Positions 47,481 through 59,762 of a stretch of DNA of 64,000 nt are shown in pieces. The stretch comes from Flectonema sp. DT1601 (Eukaryota > Euglenozoa > Diplonemea > Diplonemida > Diplonemidae): NCBI GenBank assembly GCA_964019425.1, contig OZ025795.1:431001-495000 (forward strand), read 5' to 3'. Position numbers and translations under genes: made by a program. The notes beneath the pieces are model-generated. The model did no database searches and was not told where the DNA came from. It was given only the letters and a program-made list of their open reading frames with translations. Each line of letters opens with the position of its first letter. Position 1 is the stretch's first letter.

Positions 47481-49277
47481 ATGCTGCAATCAAATCCGGA
47501 TAAGAATAGAAAATTTGAAAAATTACGAAGATACTACGCGGAAGAACGGGCGAAGCAGAGGCTGAATCAAAAAGATTATGAGAAAAATAATCCAGCAAGC
47601 AAAAGAAATACGACGGAAGTTGATTCCAGGGGCGTGTTACTAACAACAAGAAGTCTTCCGAGAGCTATGAAAGTATTTGGACTAAGTTCATCAGCGCATA
47701 AGGAAAACGAAGGAAGAAATCACGCCAGGACTCTCTCCGCTAAGATCCTACAAAGGCGGAGTAATAATTCACTTTTATACGCAAAGGTTACAATGCCTAA
47801 AAGGATGGCAATAAACGCACCCCAAAATGTTATTTTAGACTCCTCTAATCATCGCATTGAAGTAACCTCAAGTCGGGTACCTTCACCTACACAGTTTGAG
47901 GACTTCATTCCGGAAGCGGAAAACCCCCTTCCAGAAACACCGCTGTTCGTACCGCATGTCCCGACAACAAATCATATGAGAAGAGCTGCTGAAAATCAAG
48001 TTAGATCTCAATTAAAAACATTAATACACACTTCCTCAGAGAGGATGAAGTCGTCAAGATTCATAATTGATGGAAAGTCAACACACCGAGAGTCATTTGA
48101 TCCTATATTTGGTCTCACTACAGTTGGTTCTGATCCAGCAAGTCCTGCTAGTATCGAAGCAGGCAGCCCTGGTGATGACGGAAACCAGACTGTAGGAGAA
48201 AACGTTCCTGAAATTATTGAGGTCAGAGCAACGGATTTAATTAATGATAATGATGAGTTCAATTTAAAGACTGATGGAAAACACACAATCCAATCTCCAA
48301 GAGTTGTTCGGCACGGTGAGTTTCTGCAACAGCTTCAAGAAGAAAAGTGTGGATTTTTAAAACAAAGCGCCGCCTCTCTAAAGAAATATAACATCCAACG
48401 ACATCAAGTATATAACATAAAACAACATACTTTGAAATCTCAGCTTAGAAAAAATTGGGAAGAGGCGTTGAAGAATATGACTCAAGTTGTAGATTCTGAA
48501 CTTGAAAAACGAAATGCTGCTGAACGCCGTGATGCTCAATTGGTATTGTTTAATACTTTTGAAGACAATGTTCAAAAGAGATTTGGTACCATGTTAACAT
48601 CAGGAACTCTACAGATTCTTAAAGAGCTGAAAACATGTTTTACTGATGAAACTCTCCAGACGGATAAACGTTTTGAGGCGACAGTTAACTTGTTAACAGG
48701 ACCGAGGTATCTACTTCACGACTGCGTCTCAGTTCTGTATAGCGTAAAACATCTTTTTCAAGTTTCAGAACAACAGTTTACAGATCACTTGAAATCATCA
48801 ATGAAAGGATTATTTGACAGTTGGGGTACTGCAATGCAACAAAAGGTACTGCCACCATCAGAAGACAGTAATGCTTTACAATGGGTAATGCAACTACCTC
48901 CTGCTTATGTTGGTCCAAGTGTTATTACGTGGGTACTTATGGATTCTCCTTTGCAGAATACTGAAAATCAGTGTCTCGAGTGGCTTAAAACCCTTTCTGC
49001 CAACGCTACCTCAGCGAAGACTGTCGCCATTGCCTTAGAAGGAACTGACCCAAGTTCGATTCCTCAGCCCATCATTGATTGGATTATAAATCAGTCAATT
49101 TGTGACCCAGTGAAGTCGTTGTTGTCAGAAGAGTGGCTTCAGAGTTGCAAAATGTCATCGCAGTCAGCAAAGGGACTAGTTGCTCGTCTTCGATCCAGTA
49201 CAACTATCAAAGTACCGAAGAGAACTCGTTCCAGGACTACGGTGGCCAACCCATTTGAGTTTGCGTCAAGGATATAA
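47481..49277 (+). CDS. Hypothetical protein, 598 aa
   Basis: The start is taken at ATG 47481 (MLQSNPDKNRKFEKLRRYY), shortly after an acceptor-like CTACCAG; the frame is open further upstream but without an ATG. Residues 1-150 are basic, 150-290 look disordered, about 290-400 are helical and charged (EALKNMTQVVDSELEKRNA), and 400-560 is a mixed helical domain containing WVMQLPPAYVGPSVITWVL. The end is Arg/Thr-rich (RTRSRTTVANPFEFASRI). No family is recognised. A structural cytoskeletal or flagellar role would be compatible but is not shown. Confidence 0.8.
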   Translation: MLQSNPDKNRKFEKLRRYYAEERAKQRLNQKDYEKNNPASKRNTTEVDSRGVLLTTRSLPRAMKVFGLSSSAHKENEGRNHARTLSAKILQRRSNNSLLYAKVTMPKRMAINAPQNVILDSSNHRIEVTSSRVPSPTQFEDFIPEAENPLPETPLFVPHVPTTNHMRRAAENQVRSQLKTLIHTSSERMKSSRFIIDGKSTHRESFDPIFGLTTVGSDPASPASIEAGSPGDDGNQTVGENVPEIIEVRATDLINDNDEFNLKTDGKHTIQSPRVVRHGEFLQQLQEEKCGFLKQSAASLKKYNIQRHQVYNIKQHTLKSQLRKNWEEALKNMTQVVDSELEKRNAAERRDAQLVLFNTFEDNVQKRFGTMLTSGTLQILKELKTCFTDETLQTDKRFEATVNLLTGPRYLLHDCVSVLYSVKHLFQVSEQQFTDHLKSSMKGLFDSWGTAMQQKVLPPSEDSNALQWVMQLPPAYVGPSVITWVLMDSPLQNTENQCLEWLKTLSANATSAKTVAIALEGTDPSSIPQPIIDWIINQSICDPVKSLLSEEWLQSCKMSSQSAKGLVARLRSSTTIKVPKRTRSRTTVANPFEFASRI

Positions 49278-49624
49278 TTATATCTGCTGTCAGTGAATTT
49301 ACTTTTTTTTTAGTATTTCGTTTTGTTCTGTAATTCACCAGAAATGGTGGTGCGTCGCAAGTATTTTGGTTCTTTCCTTTCAGCTAGTCACCTTTTTATG
49401 TTGATAATCATTTTTTTTTGACGACAATCACCTTCGTCATCGCCTTCGTCAACAAAACAATCGATCGCCAGCATTCAAATTTATATTACGTTGAGATCTT
49501 TTATTTTATTATTAATTTTTCCTTCAGAATTGTTACAACACCAGATTCGAATATTAGAAATTATTTTTTATTTTATTATTATTTTTTTATATTTATTATC
49601 TCATCTCCCATTCAGAGCGTAATA

Positions 49625-52600
49625 ATGAATATTGCTAAAGTTTTTGTATTCTTGTCGGTATTAACACATCAATGCGTTGGACATTACTTGACATCAGCAC
49701 TGCAGACGAGAGATATTAAGCAAGGGAAGATATCACCTTATGTGAACTCTTTAACTTCTGTAGATGCCGTAATCCCTTTTGAATTTTATGATTTGAAATA
49801 CTGCCAGCCATCTGACAAGGAGGAACTGAAAGGTTTGGGTTTGGGCATGATGCTACGAGGTGATCATGTTGAAAAAAGTCTTTACGACTTCGAAATACTT
49901 GTGAACTCAACTTGTAAACACGTTCAATGCGGAGAGGACGGTAATAATTTATCAAAAGATGATATTGCGAAGTTTGATAGATTTATTCATGGAGGCTACC
50001 GAGCGAATCTTATCCTCGATAACCTTCCAATGATCGCAACAGAAGAAGCCCGTCACAGAGCCATTCAGAATTTCTGTGTGAACGACAGAAATCCAAGCCG
50101 AGCCACACCAGAAGTTCGAGGAGCAGCAATAGGAGGTTGTGAACGCAACGATGCTTTCATAAATAATCACCTTGACTTTATAATAGAATACAATAGAGTG
50201 GAAGGTGACAGAATCTTTGTTGCTGGTTTTCAAGTAACACCAAAATCACACACTAGTCAAGAATGTGAAGTCACAGACAAGTTATTCACAAAAGAATTAA
50301 CCGATGGCAGTAAGGTCCCTTGGACTTACTCAGTTACTTGGATTGAGAAACCAGATGCTCAGTGGGTCACCAGATGGGATTATTATTTAAATACTTCAGA
50401 AGCAGACAGTAACGCTAAAGCACATTGGATAAAAATAACTCAAAGTCTTGTTGTTATGTTATGTTTGAGTGCTTTAGTAGTTGTAATTATTAGTAGAACT
50501 CTTCACTTGGATTTCAACCGTTATAATAGTCCAGATAATGATGAGGAACTTCAGGAGGAAGTTGGATGGAAATTAGTTCATGCGGACGTCTTTCGTCCTC
50601 CATCGCATCCGCATCTGTTTGCTGGAGTTGTTGGAACTGGTGTTCAGTTGATTGGAATGACTTTAACTGTTTTGGGTGCTGCCATTATGGGATTTCTATC
50701 TCCTGCTTTTCGTGGTGCTTCAATCACAGCAGGTATATTTCTGTTTGTTCTGATGGCTTTTTTTAACGGCTACGTCACTGGTCTCATGCAAATGATGTTC
50801 AGCATTCGTTCTTGGAGGTCAGCCATCCTCTCGGGAGTTATCTTTCCCGGATTCATGTTCATAGTCTGGTCATTCTGTGAATGTATGCTCGCCTGGAGAG
50901 GCGCAGCCACAGCAGTTCCATTCTCAACGGTTATATTTATTATTGCTTTATGGTTTGGTGTTTGTATCCCTCTCATTATCTTAGGAACTTCATTCGGCTT
51001 TCGTCAAAGACCAATTGAAAATCCTCTCAAATACAACACCTACGAACGCAAGATACCTCCTCAACGATTCTTACTCTCTACTCCTGCTTGTTTGTTGGTG
51101 TGTAAGTTTCTCTTTTTTTAGTTACTTTGATGGAAGCTTTTAAGGAATTAAAAAAATGAAATAAAAAAACAACAGCTCCCTGGAATAATCCCATACACGG
51201 CTTGCCATCTGGAATTGAAATTGATTTTGAAAGCAATTTGGCAGGTATGCTATTATTATTATTTTTCAGTCAATATTTTTTTTTGCTACCAAATTCTGGA
51301 CAATGAAAATTTCTTTCGAAAAAAAATGGTAAAAAATTCGATCGAAGCGGCATTTTAATGCGCTGCATCGTTGGATTCATTTCCGTCCGAAATCGGGAGG
51401 TTGGCATCACATACTTGTCACCCGAATTGGGAAAAGAGATTTTGTGGTTTACTAAATCAGCTCAACCGTGGACAATTACTAAAACTAAAAATTAAGCGAA
51501 GGGTGATATCCCATTGTAAAGTCTTGTACTTCATTTTGATAACCTCACTAGCGAGCGGAAGGAGAAGAAGTTACTACGGATACCGGTCAAGATTATCTCT
51601 CCGTGTCAAGGGGATATGTCGGTAATGTCAGGTAAGAAATTAAATACTCGCTCCGAGATGGGTTTGGAGGAATCAGCGATAGCGATCTTAGTGCGGGCAA
51701 CTTCAAAAAGAGATTTCGCATCACTTGTTTCACCTGTCAAATTGTAGCGATGTGCAGAGCGCCCAATGTCAGGAGCAAACCTCTTCAATTGGTAGCCCTC
51801 AGAATCCCATGGTCCCTTACCATGTCCTGTAGGAAAGCAGTCCCATGTTACATCTATATCTGTTGCTGCCATCCAGTCAAGCATGTATTTAACTTTGAAG
51901 CGATTACCTCCATCGCTAAAAATGTGAAAGTCTGCAAAATCATCCTGCAGCGTATCCAGCAAGTGTGACAGAGCTTTGCAGACAGCTGGAAACGTCTGAG
52001 TGAGATTGTTTGATATATAATAGTGGGTAGTGTATTGAATTATCCAACCGGGTGATTGTCAGTTGAAATCTTTTTTCCAACAAGGAATACCAGAATTGAG
52101 CTCTTCTTCTTCTGATAGTTGTCCTGCTGAAGTTGCTCGGCTGTGGACTAACAGTGCCCAGCAGGTAGGTTCTCTAGGAGCTGTCTACGGGCAGTATCGC
52201 AGCATTTGTTGGCAAACTGATGCCTGGTGAAAACAAGTACTTCCTTCTTGAAAGCGAGCAAAGTTACAAAGGGGAAATGCTTTCTCAACTGACTTGAGCA
52301 ACTTGACAGCACCCTCCGTAACATTTGAAAATCTAAATATTCCGTGGTCTCAATGACATGAAATACGAGTGGGATACCTCCACCGCGGTATTTGTAGTAC
52401 TCACTCCAAGCATGTTGATACGGTGTCTGCACCACCTCCTAAAGACTTCCCCGTCTCTTATATTCGAGTTTGCCGTTTGTTTATATATATTTTTTTTTAA
52501 AAAGGGGGGGAAAAAAAAAAAAAAACACAAAAAACAGGGTCAAGTATACTATGTTTTCGGATTTCTTAGCATGGTTGCCGTCGTAGTGATGACTTCTGTT

Positions 52601-52885
52601 TGTCTGACTACTATTGTTTACATTTACTACCAATTAATATTTGAGAACCATCATTGGTGGTGGAGAAGTATGTTCACTAGTTCTGGAATGGGTTTCTACT
52701 ACTTTTTATATTGCGTCTACTACTACACGAACATCTTAAAAGTGAGATCATGGACGGGTATGATTGTGTACTTTTCCTTTACACTGGTATCTACGTTGAG
52801 TATGAGCATTATTGTCGGAACTGTCGGGTTCTTCTCTGCTTGGTTATTCATAAGAAAGATTTATAGTTCCATAAAGATTGAATAA
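49625..52885 (+). CDS. TM9SF / nonaspanin (EMP70 family), three exons
   Basis: The exons are 49625-51097, 51176-51244 and 52538-52885, giving 629 residues. There is a signal peptide (MNIAKVFVFLSVLTHQCVG), a lumenal domain of about 260 residues, and then nine expected membrane spans. Family landmarks are present: EEVGWKLVHADVFRPP, VYYVFGFLSMVA, NHHWWWRSMFTSSG and the C-terminal FIRKIYSSIKIE. Exon 2 is only 69 bp but encodes the conserved PGIIPYTACHLELKLILKAIW. Intron 1 is 78 bp. Intron 2 is 1293 bp and contains antisense transposon-like sequence. TM9SF proteins act in the Golgi and endosomes in sorting and adhesion. The acceptor-like TTCAG lies 8 bases before the ATG. Confidence 0.95.
51606..52435 (-). 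pseudogene. Transposase-like remnant, antisense within the TM9SF intron
   Basis: On the - strand, 51962-51606 reads ADFHIFSDGGNRFKVKYMLD and DCFPTGHGKGPWDSEGYQLK. The SDG..FK and (S/T)GHGKGPxD pattern resembles transposase-derived proteins found in many animal and protist genomes. Further upstream on the same strand, 52435-52148 encodes QLRKHFPFVTLLAFKKEVLV and HQFANKCC in the next piece. The parts lie in different frames and the ends of the element are not found, so this is taken as a decayed DNA transposon. The superfamily is not assigned. Confidence 0.55.
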
Positions 52886-53834
52886 AGCGGTGCTCTTTTG
52901 ATGTTTTTTTTTTTTAAAAGTTTTTTTTTGTTGTTGATTTTCGTTTGTACGCCAAGATAACTATCTGCTTGGAAACGCGTGTGAACAGACCTGTTGCCTG
53001 TAGACAGGATACTTGCTAATATTTTTTTTTTTACGTTTTTTACTAGAGAACCAGTTGTTACTTTTTGTTGGTTTTTATGGTAACTTTCATCATACCCATG
53101 GACGGTGGATTACGAATTGCAAATTTGTTGTTTTTGAAAAAAAAAAAAGAAAAAAATATAGTAGGAATTTTTCTTATCGGTTTCCTCACATAAAACGTTT
53201 GCTGTTTACTGTTTACTGTTTGCTGTTTTTTTAATTTTTTTTTTTTTAAAATTTTTTTTGTAATGCGTTGGCATTCTTACACTTTACGGTGCTTGTTTTT
53301 TTTTGTACTCAGTAGCGTGTTGTGTTGTCTGATGATAAAAAGAATATTTTCCTACTACTTATTTATTATTATTATTATTATTATTGTTATTTTTTTTTCA
53401 TTCCTTTTCTTTCTGTTTTGGTGAGTTTGACGTTCTGATTAGGTCGTCAAAAAAGTTAAGAATGAATTATATCAGATGGCTTTTTCTCTTAACCATGTGT
53501 GTGTTGTTTAGGTATTTGTTTTAGATAAAAAAGCATCCATTAAAAAAAAAAAAAAAAAAAAAAAAGGTAGTTCAATATGATCACCTGTTGTTCTACTGCT
53601 CTGAAACGCAATGTTACCATGGTGGAGAAAGTAGAGCAATGCAGCTACCCCCTACAGCAATCTTATTAAGTGGGGCGCTGCAAGTGATTGTTTGCAATGA
53701 TTTATTGTTAATTTTTTTTTTCATTTTTTTTTTTTTTTTTCCCCCTCCAGGATGGGGGAAAGAATCGTGTTTCCCAGACCACCTCTCACTTCAACAATAT
53801 AATTAAAAAAAAAAAAAAAAAAAAAACGAAACAA
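52886..53834. other. Intergenic region
   Basis: About 950 bp, very rich in T and A runs, with a short (ATT)n tract near 53367. No convincing gene is seen. A long T tract ending TCCCCCTCCAG at about 53740-53750 and the A-run before 53835 could carry the 5' end of the next transcript. Confidence 0.6.
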
Positions 53835-54983
53835 ATGGAAAGCAATGCCATCATTCAAAAGAAACGATTACTTGTGATGACAGGAATGATAATACTTGGT
53901 GTAGTGATAGTAATGTCCATTCAATTTGAAATCGACATACCTGCAGAAACAGTCGAACTTAAAGAAGAGATAAAACCATCGATCCCAACCACACCAGCTA
54001 AAGAAATAGTAATCCCGAGTAGACTACGTAAAGTGTTGGGAAAACGAAAATCACTCATCACGTCGGATGATGAGTTGCTATCCTCAAGTGAGACCGACAT
54101 CGATTTTTTAAAAAACTTAACAACATTTGGATCTCCGACTCTATCTGAGAGTGATTTCTACAACGATATGACTACTCTTGGTTTTGCAAAGATCCCTAAC
54201 ATGCTTTCAAGAGATGTGGCAGCTTCACTACGGAAGTATTTGTTATCACTGTTGAATGCTGACGGAGTAAATTGGGAACCGAATGAAGGAGATAATGAAA
54301 ACACTCTCGGAAGAATAAACAAAGGAATGCCTTCTCGATTCTACAAACCGCTTGAAAAGATAATGAGCGATCCACAAATGATTCGTTACTTAAACACATT
54401 GATGCCTTGCAAGAATCTACCTGAAGGATCATCAAAGAAGTTTAGGATGACTCAATTATTTATTACAATTAACGATCGAATTAAATGGCATGTCGACTAC
54501 CCAAATCAACCACCTTTAGAAGGCGGTAAATCCACGATGTATGGCGATAAGTTTTGTCAATACAAAACTATATATTATTTGCAGGATCATAACCTGGAAG
54601 ATGAAGGGAATCCATCTGCATTGTTTGTTGTTCCTGAAACCTTTTCATCAGTACCACATTGGACCAAATGCGATAAGCGAAACTGTTCAAAAGCAAGAAA
54701 AGGTCAAATACCATCATCTGAATACACGTCTACCACACTATCCCCAGCGATGGGAGACTTACTAGTCATGGATGCTCGTCAGCTTCATGCTGCTGCACAC
54801 AATTCTTTAATACTACCAAGTCCTTCTGTTGATCCATCACCTCGATTGTATAAGTATCGCGTATTTTTACAGTTTTTATGGGGTTCTCATGGAAACAGGC
54901 TAACAGATGCGATGCAAAAGAAAAAAGATAAAAATTTGTTGACGAAATATTTTAAAAATACTATATTCCCAACAGACGGGTAG
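53835..54983 (+). CDS. Membrane-anchored PhyH-like Fe(II)/2-oxoglutarate dioxygenase
   Basis: 382 residues from ATG 53835. A single N-terminal hydrophobic segment at about 11-30 after a KKR makes it a type II membrane protein, probably in the secretory pathway; a stalk of about 70 residues follows. The catalytic part from about 100 has the double-stranded beta-helix motifs: H219-x-D221 (KWHVDY), a distal His in MDARQLHAAAH (318 or 322), and Arg342 in YRVFLQFLWG for 2-oxoglutarate. GRINKGMPSRFYKPLEKIM is typical helical sequence for the family. The substrate cannot be named: relatives hydroxylate lipids, small molecules or proteins. Intronless. Confidence 0.8.
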   Translation: MESNAIIQKKRLLVMTGMIILGVVIVMSIQFEIDIPAETVELKEEIKPSIPTTPAKEIVIPSRLRKVLGKRKSLITSDDELLSSSETDIDFLKNLTTFGSPTLSESDFYNDMTTLGFAKIPNMLSRDVAASLRKYLLSLLNADGVNWEPNEGDNENTLGRINKGMPSRFYKPLEKIMSDPQMIRYLNTLMPCKNLPEGSSKKFRMTQLFITINDRIKWHVDYPNQPPLEGGKSTMYGDKFCQYKTIYYLQDHNLEDEGNPSALFVVPETFSSVPHWTKCDKRNCSKARKGQIPSSEYTSTTLSPAMGDLLVMDARQLHAAAHNSLILPSPSVDPSPRLYKYRVFLQFLWGSHGNRLTDAMQKKKDKNLLTKYFKNTIFPTDG

Positions 54984-55457
54984 GGTGAACCCCGTTTTTA
55001 GTTTTAATGCTATGAGAAAAAAAAAAATAATAGATTTACGTCTTACGATGTATGACACCACTTTACCATTCAAGATAGGCTTTATATTTTGTTGATTACG
55101 GACAGTAATACTGGCTCGCGGAACAAACGGCTCTTAATCTGAATAGTTTCTTCTCGACTTTGTCGATAACAAGAAAAAAAACAACAACAGCAACCAGTAC
55201 TAATCATCGTTACATGATGATACTGTTTGCCTTTTTCATTTTCATAATATTAATGTTCTTCTGTAACAATACAATACAAAAAAAAAAAAAAAAAAATTAT
55301 TTTTTATAACAATTTATCCTCTTCAAGCTGTTTGACATCAGACTGGCTGTTTCTTGAACATTTTTTTTTTTTTTAAAAAAAAATAATATTATACTTTGTC
55401 AGTTTTTTTTTTTTTTTTTTATTTCCAGAAAAAAATATTAAATGTCAGTAATTACAG
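54984..55457. other. Intergenic region with acceptor-like tract
   Basis: AT-rich, no gene. A T-run of about 18 followed by ATTTCCAG (near 55430) lies about 30 bases before the next ATG and is a good candidate acceptor. Confidence 0.55.
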
Positions 55458-58400
55458 ATGTTCAGGATCAGTAAAAAACAACAACAACAACAACAACATT
55501 ACTTATCAGAGAAGACTCTCACTCCACCGAGTGAATTCCTAACTCCAACAAAGGAATGGAATGGAAAGAGTACACCAACAGCGCTGCCAACAACAATTCC
55601 GATATTGGAAAAAGATCCTTTGACAGAGTGCGATGAAAAGTGTGAACAACAGAAAATTGAAATGGAAAGGAAAATAAAACTGAGAGAAGGTCTAGAACAC
55701 ATCGATGACTATCTAACCTCAATCTTACAACAAGGGGATACTGATTCTGATGATGAACAACAACACAGAGATAATGCTTTCTTTCCGTCAACAGCAGCTA
55801 TGAGAGAACGACGAGCTCTTTCTCAAGAGTTGGAAACTTGGGCTGCAGCAGTCAGCTCAAAATCTAACGAGTTCTCTATCGAAAACACTTTCATTGGCAG
55901 ACTTACTGAGATTCGTCAAGAAAAAGGAATACCTGACTTAATGACTTCCTTCAAAACTAATTTAAAGGATGTGACTACTTATTGTGAAGACATAATTCAA
56001 GTGATACACTCCGTGTGTGATGGAAAGGCTGAAACAGAAGCAACAAATTGGATTCTCAGAACCAAACTAAAATCACTAACTGAGATGCTCGAAGACAATC
56101 CTGTTGAAGAACTTCGTGAACTGATATTAAAAAAACAAGAGATGATTAGTATTCTTCAAAGACAACGTGACGTCACAGCAATGAGAACTACTCACAAAAT
56201 TGATTCTGTAGAAGGAGATCGCACTGACGCTCTTGTTCGCGTTGATGAAATCAAAGCACAAAACTACCAACTACAATGCCAACTCAGCAGTATCAGAGAA
56301 GAACTTAAACGTGTTAGGAGAGAAATGACTTCACACGTGAATAAGGAAATTGAAGACAGAATGAAAAAAGCCAAAGAAGCAGCAGAGGCAAGTCGAATCG
56401 CAGCTGAGAATCGAAGTCGGAGGCTGAATAAAGATTCTTTGAAGGCATCGAGGAGTTATAGTTTTATAAAAAGACCAAAACAGAGGAACTGCTCAATTCA
56501 GGCAACACCAGAAACAACAACAACAGCCAGCAGTGATGATCAAATTGTAGAACAGCAGCACATTGAGATGGAGTCGGAAGTAGTTGCGAATCGAATAGAA
56601 CTTCAGACACTGAGCGCTGCTATGAAATGGATTCGAATAATGCACCGCATTCGATTCTCTCGTCGATGGGTCCAAGAGAAGATTATCTCATGTTTGTGGA
56701 AGGCGAGGAACTCTATCAATTGTGCTAAGGCATTAAAACAGTCACAAGAACATGAACAGAAAATATCAATTCTCGAAACTCAACTCCAAGCTAGTAAAGA
56801 ACTACTGTCACAGCTTCGAGAACATGTCCAGGCTCACAGCTCTGAAAGGCAATTAGAATCTGAGAAGCAAGTTCTTAGTAACGATTTAGACGTTGAGAGA
56901 TCTCGTCGAATGCACGTTCAGAGAGAGTTATCAGAATACAGGGAGTCTTCAATATCAAAATATCAACTCTCAGAGTATATTCAAATGATTGGAACAACTT
57001 TAAGAAAGTCTTTCTACCCACTGAAATCAATGAAACTACAACTCTCAGCATGGAGTCCATCACTAAATGACAGATCAATATTCAAAGCATTTGATGCTCT
57101 CATATCAGCGACATCTCAAGTATTGAGAAAAGGTGGACAGGCTTTGACAGATAAAGTTTGGGTGACAGCAGACGTTCAAACTAATGAGTCAAGTAGCAAT
57201 CCTTTGTACCTCAGTCTGGTTGATAATTCTGATGCCGTCAGTGAGTTTCGGTCACTAGAAGAAGAAACACCAATGAGATCGATGCTAAAACTAGACTCAG
57301 GAATCCCTGACTTCAGTAGTCAAGTAGGAAATAGTCCCTTAGACTTCGCTAGTCCACTTGTCAATATAGGAAGTCCAATCTTCAACACTGGTGACGCCTC
57401 TCTAAATTCAGAAGCTGCTGGTAGTCTTATGAACAGCACAGCAAGTGCTTCTCAGCCTTTGATGTCCGATTTTGAAAAATCTGTTGCTGCCTTTGTTGAT
57501 GTTGATCCTGTTGTTGCTGTTCACTCCACATTCGACAGCTCTCCTCAAGAAATCCCAGAAGAGAAGACAGCTGTGTCACGCTTGTCGGTCAGCATGCGGA
57601 AGGTATGTGAGTTATTTTATGTACCGACGAGCTCTGGGTATGCGGATGGGGTCTTTTAATTGCCGCACGACTCACTCCCCGATAATTCTTACTAATATAA
57701 CTTTTATTACGACAGTTTCCTCTGCCAACTGGAAAGCACTCTGGGAGCGTGGTCAGCGTAAACAGAGAGATGGAATCATCGTATCGCAGTCTGTCCTGTG
57801 TAAAGATCTCACAGAATGATGTCATCGACCAGACTACTCAAACAGAACTAGACGAAGTTAAAACAGAAGATAAGAATACAGAAACGATCTCGATACGAAC
57901 TACTGTTGAAGAGTTGATGGACAATGTTAACAATCACAATAGTACCATCACTACCACCACCACCACCACTACCACCAACTCCACTAATAATAATAAAAGG
58001 GTCTCTCACATTTCTACATCAACTGACTTGAATCCTCCGATCAATGACGACATGCTCTTCGAACTAAAGTCTCAACTCATACAACCATTGGAAACAAAAC
58101 TCCGACTTGCTGCTGAATACACTTTTACACCAACAGCTCGTCATTTTGAATCTAAAAATAAAAAATTGGGAAAATCCCTAACCCGAATCACGATAAAAAA
58201 AATAATAGTCAGAATAAAACTGAGTAGGCTGATAAATTACGTAATACTAATTGGGAATTTAGGGACTACTGATTCTACTAAAAATGAAATCGAAGCCCTG
58301 AGATGGTGTTATCAATTAGCTGTCCAACAGCAATACGGAATACTGCAACAGCGTAAACTGCTTCTTGACTTGGTGTTGAGGAATCTTGATACGGAAGTCG

Positions 58401-58843
58401 ATCATCACTTTGCTCTTCTTCCTAATAATAATTCCATTCAAATAATAAACAAATTACGTTCTGTAAAATCAATTCAGACAGCAGCAATCGGAACGACATT
58501 TCCAATCACACTTAACAACTCGCCAAAGGTTTCGGTTCCTATGATTGGACGCGATAATTGTTATAAAGAGTACATGCAAGTTCGTAAATATGAAGGCATT
58601 AGCTTTAGCAATATTGTTCCGACGGGTTACACCTGCAGAGATAAGTCAGAGGCCCTCCGTGAGGCAAGAACAATTGCGAATAAAACACCACCGCTGGGAC
58701 AGGAGATGTTAAGAAAATCATTAAAAATACCAATACCTCCGTCCTCTATCAAAAAAAAGAGAAGAAATGTTCGTTTCGTTGAGGCAATCATGATAAATGG
58801 TCCTGTGAAGCGGGGGAAATGGAAAATACCATCACCCGAATAG
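55458..58843 (+). CDS. Large coiled-coil protein, 1090 aa, two exons
   Basis: The exons are 55458-57602 and 57716-58843; the 113-bp GT-AG intron falls between codons (SMRK/FPLPTGKH). After a poly-Gln start (KKQQQQQQ), residues about 130-500 are mostly charged helix with heptads (SSIREELKRVRREM, ILETQLQASKELLSQLREHV), interrupted at 390-430 by a basic segment with IRIMHRIRFSRRWVQEKI. Residues 590-715 are Ser/Pro/Asp-rich and disordered. Exon 2 has a run of eight Thr and Asn from a CCA/ACC microsatellite, then a helical block and a basic end (KKKRRNVRFVEAIM). No family is recognised; cytoskeletal scaffold is the most natural guess. Confidence 0.85.
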
Positions 58844-59161
58844 CTGGACCGTCGACCTTCTGGTAGACAATTATACACTTATTGAATATCTGAGTTTGGT
58901 TACTGTTATTTGTTATTAATAATTCATATTCAACAGGTTGTTCAAGTTGACTCTTTCTTTGTTTTTGTGTCCACCCCATGTGGATTTTATTATTTAGTTT
59001 CTTTTTTTTTTTATTTTTTAGACGGTGTGATGAATAACAATGTTGTAGCAGATTAGAAGTTTTATTTTTGTCTCTCCAAAAACGCAAGTAAAATAGGGTA
59101 GTAATGCGTTTCTGAAGCCAAGGCGTACAAAAAAAAATAAAATAAAATAAAAGGTCTCCAG
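58844..59161. other. Intergenic region
   Basis: AT-rich spacer of about 318 bp. No gene or distinct structure is seen. Confidence 0.6.
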
Positions 59162-59554
59162 ATGGATGTCAAGAAAATCATTTTAACGCTTCTTGTTATT
59201 TTTGTGGTGATTGTTAATTTATCTCTAACGAAATACAGAGGTAGTTTGAAAACTGAAATAATCGATACGTCAAATTGCCAAAAAAAATTAAAGTCAACAC
59301 CAGTAAGGGAATGTCAAATTCTGATGTCGGTAGCTGAAGCTTTTATATTCAACAACGTTAGTGCTTTGAAGGAGTTGAAAGAAGAAATAGAATCCACAAC
59401 AAGACCAATGCCAGCGGCTATCAAAACTAAACTGGTTTCACAGATTGATTATTTGAGTGCAATCTCGAACTACGAAATGGAAAATATCGAACACTCAACA
59501 GCCGAAGCTGTTTGGAAGCTACACAGAGAGAGCCTCGCAGACAGAGTTAGTTAG
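59162..59554 (+). CDS. Small secreted or membrane-anchored protein, 130 aa
   Basis: ATG 59162 follows GGTCTCCAG, an acceptor-like site directly in front of the start. Residues 5-22 are strongly hydrophobic (IILTLLVIFVVIVNLSL), a signal peptide or anchor. The rest is helical, with two cysteines (NCQKKL, RECQIL) and an acidic second half. No family is recognised. Confidence 0.65.
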   Translation: MDVKKIILTLLVIFVVIVNLSLTKYRGSLKTEIIDTSNCQKKLKSTPVRECQILMSVAEAFIFNNVSALKELKEEIESTTRPMPAAIKTKLVSQIDYLSAISNYEMENIEHSTAEAVWKLHRESLADRVS

Positions 59555-59762
59555 CTTTTTGTGAGAAAAGGCGTAAAATTTGTTGATTTTTCCTCACAAA
59601 CGGAAAGGGGAAAAAAAAAAAAAATTCCTATTCCAACACTGCGCACGCGAGTAACGAAAAATTCTGTTCCATCGTTCTGTTTTTATATATTTGATGGTAT
59701 TCGTCTGGAGTAGAAACTCTTCAATCTGAACTTAAACCTTACTTGCCATACATTTCCCACAC

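Noticed and set aside
49418-49624. N-terminal extension of the TM9SF protein.
   Set aside because: No ATG is present, the stretch is T-rich and ends in an acceptor-like CAG, and the ATG at 49625 gives a proper signal peptide.
53588-53806. 72-codon + frame ahead of the dioxygenase gene.
   Set aside because: It is largely a translated T-run (poly-Phe) and has no domain.
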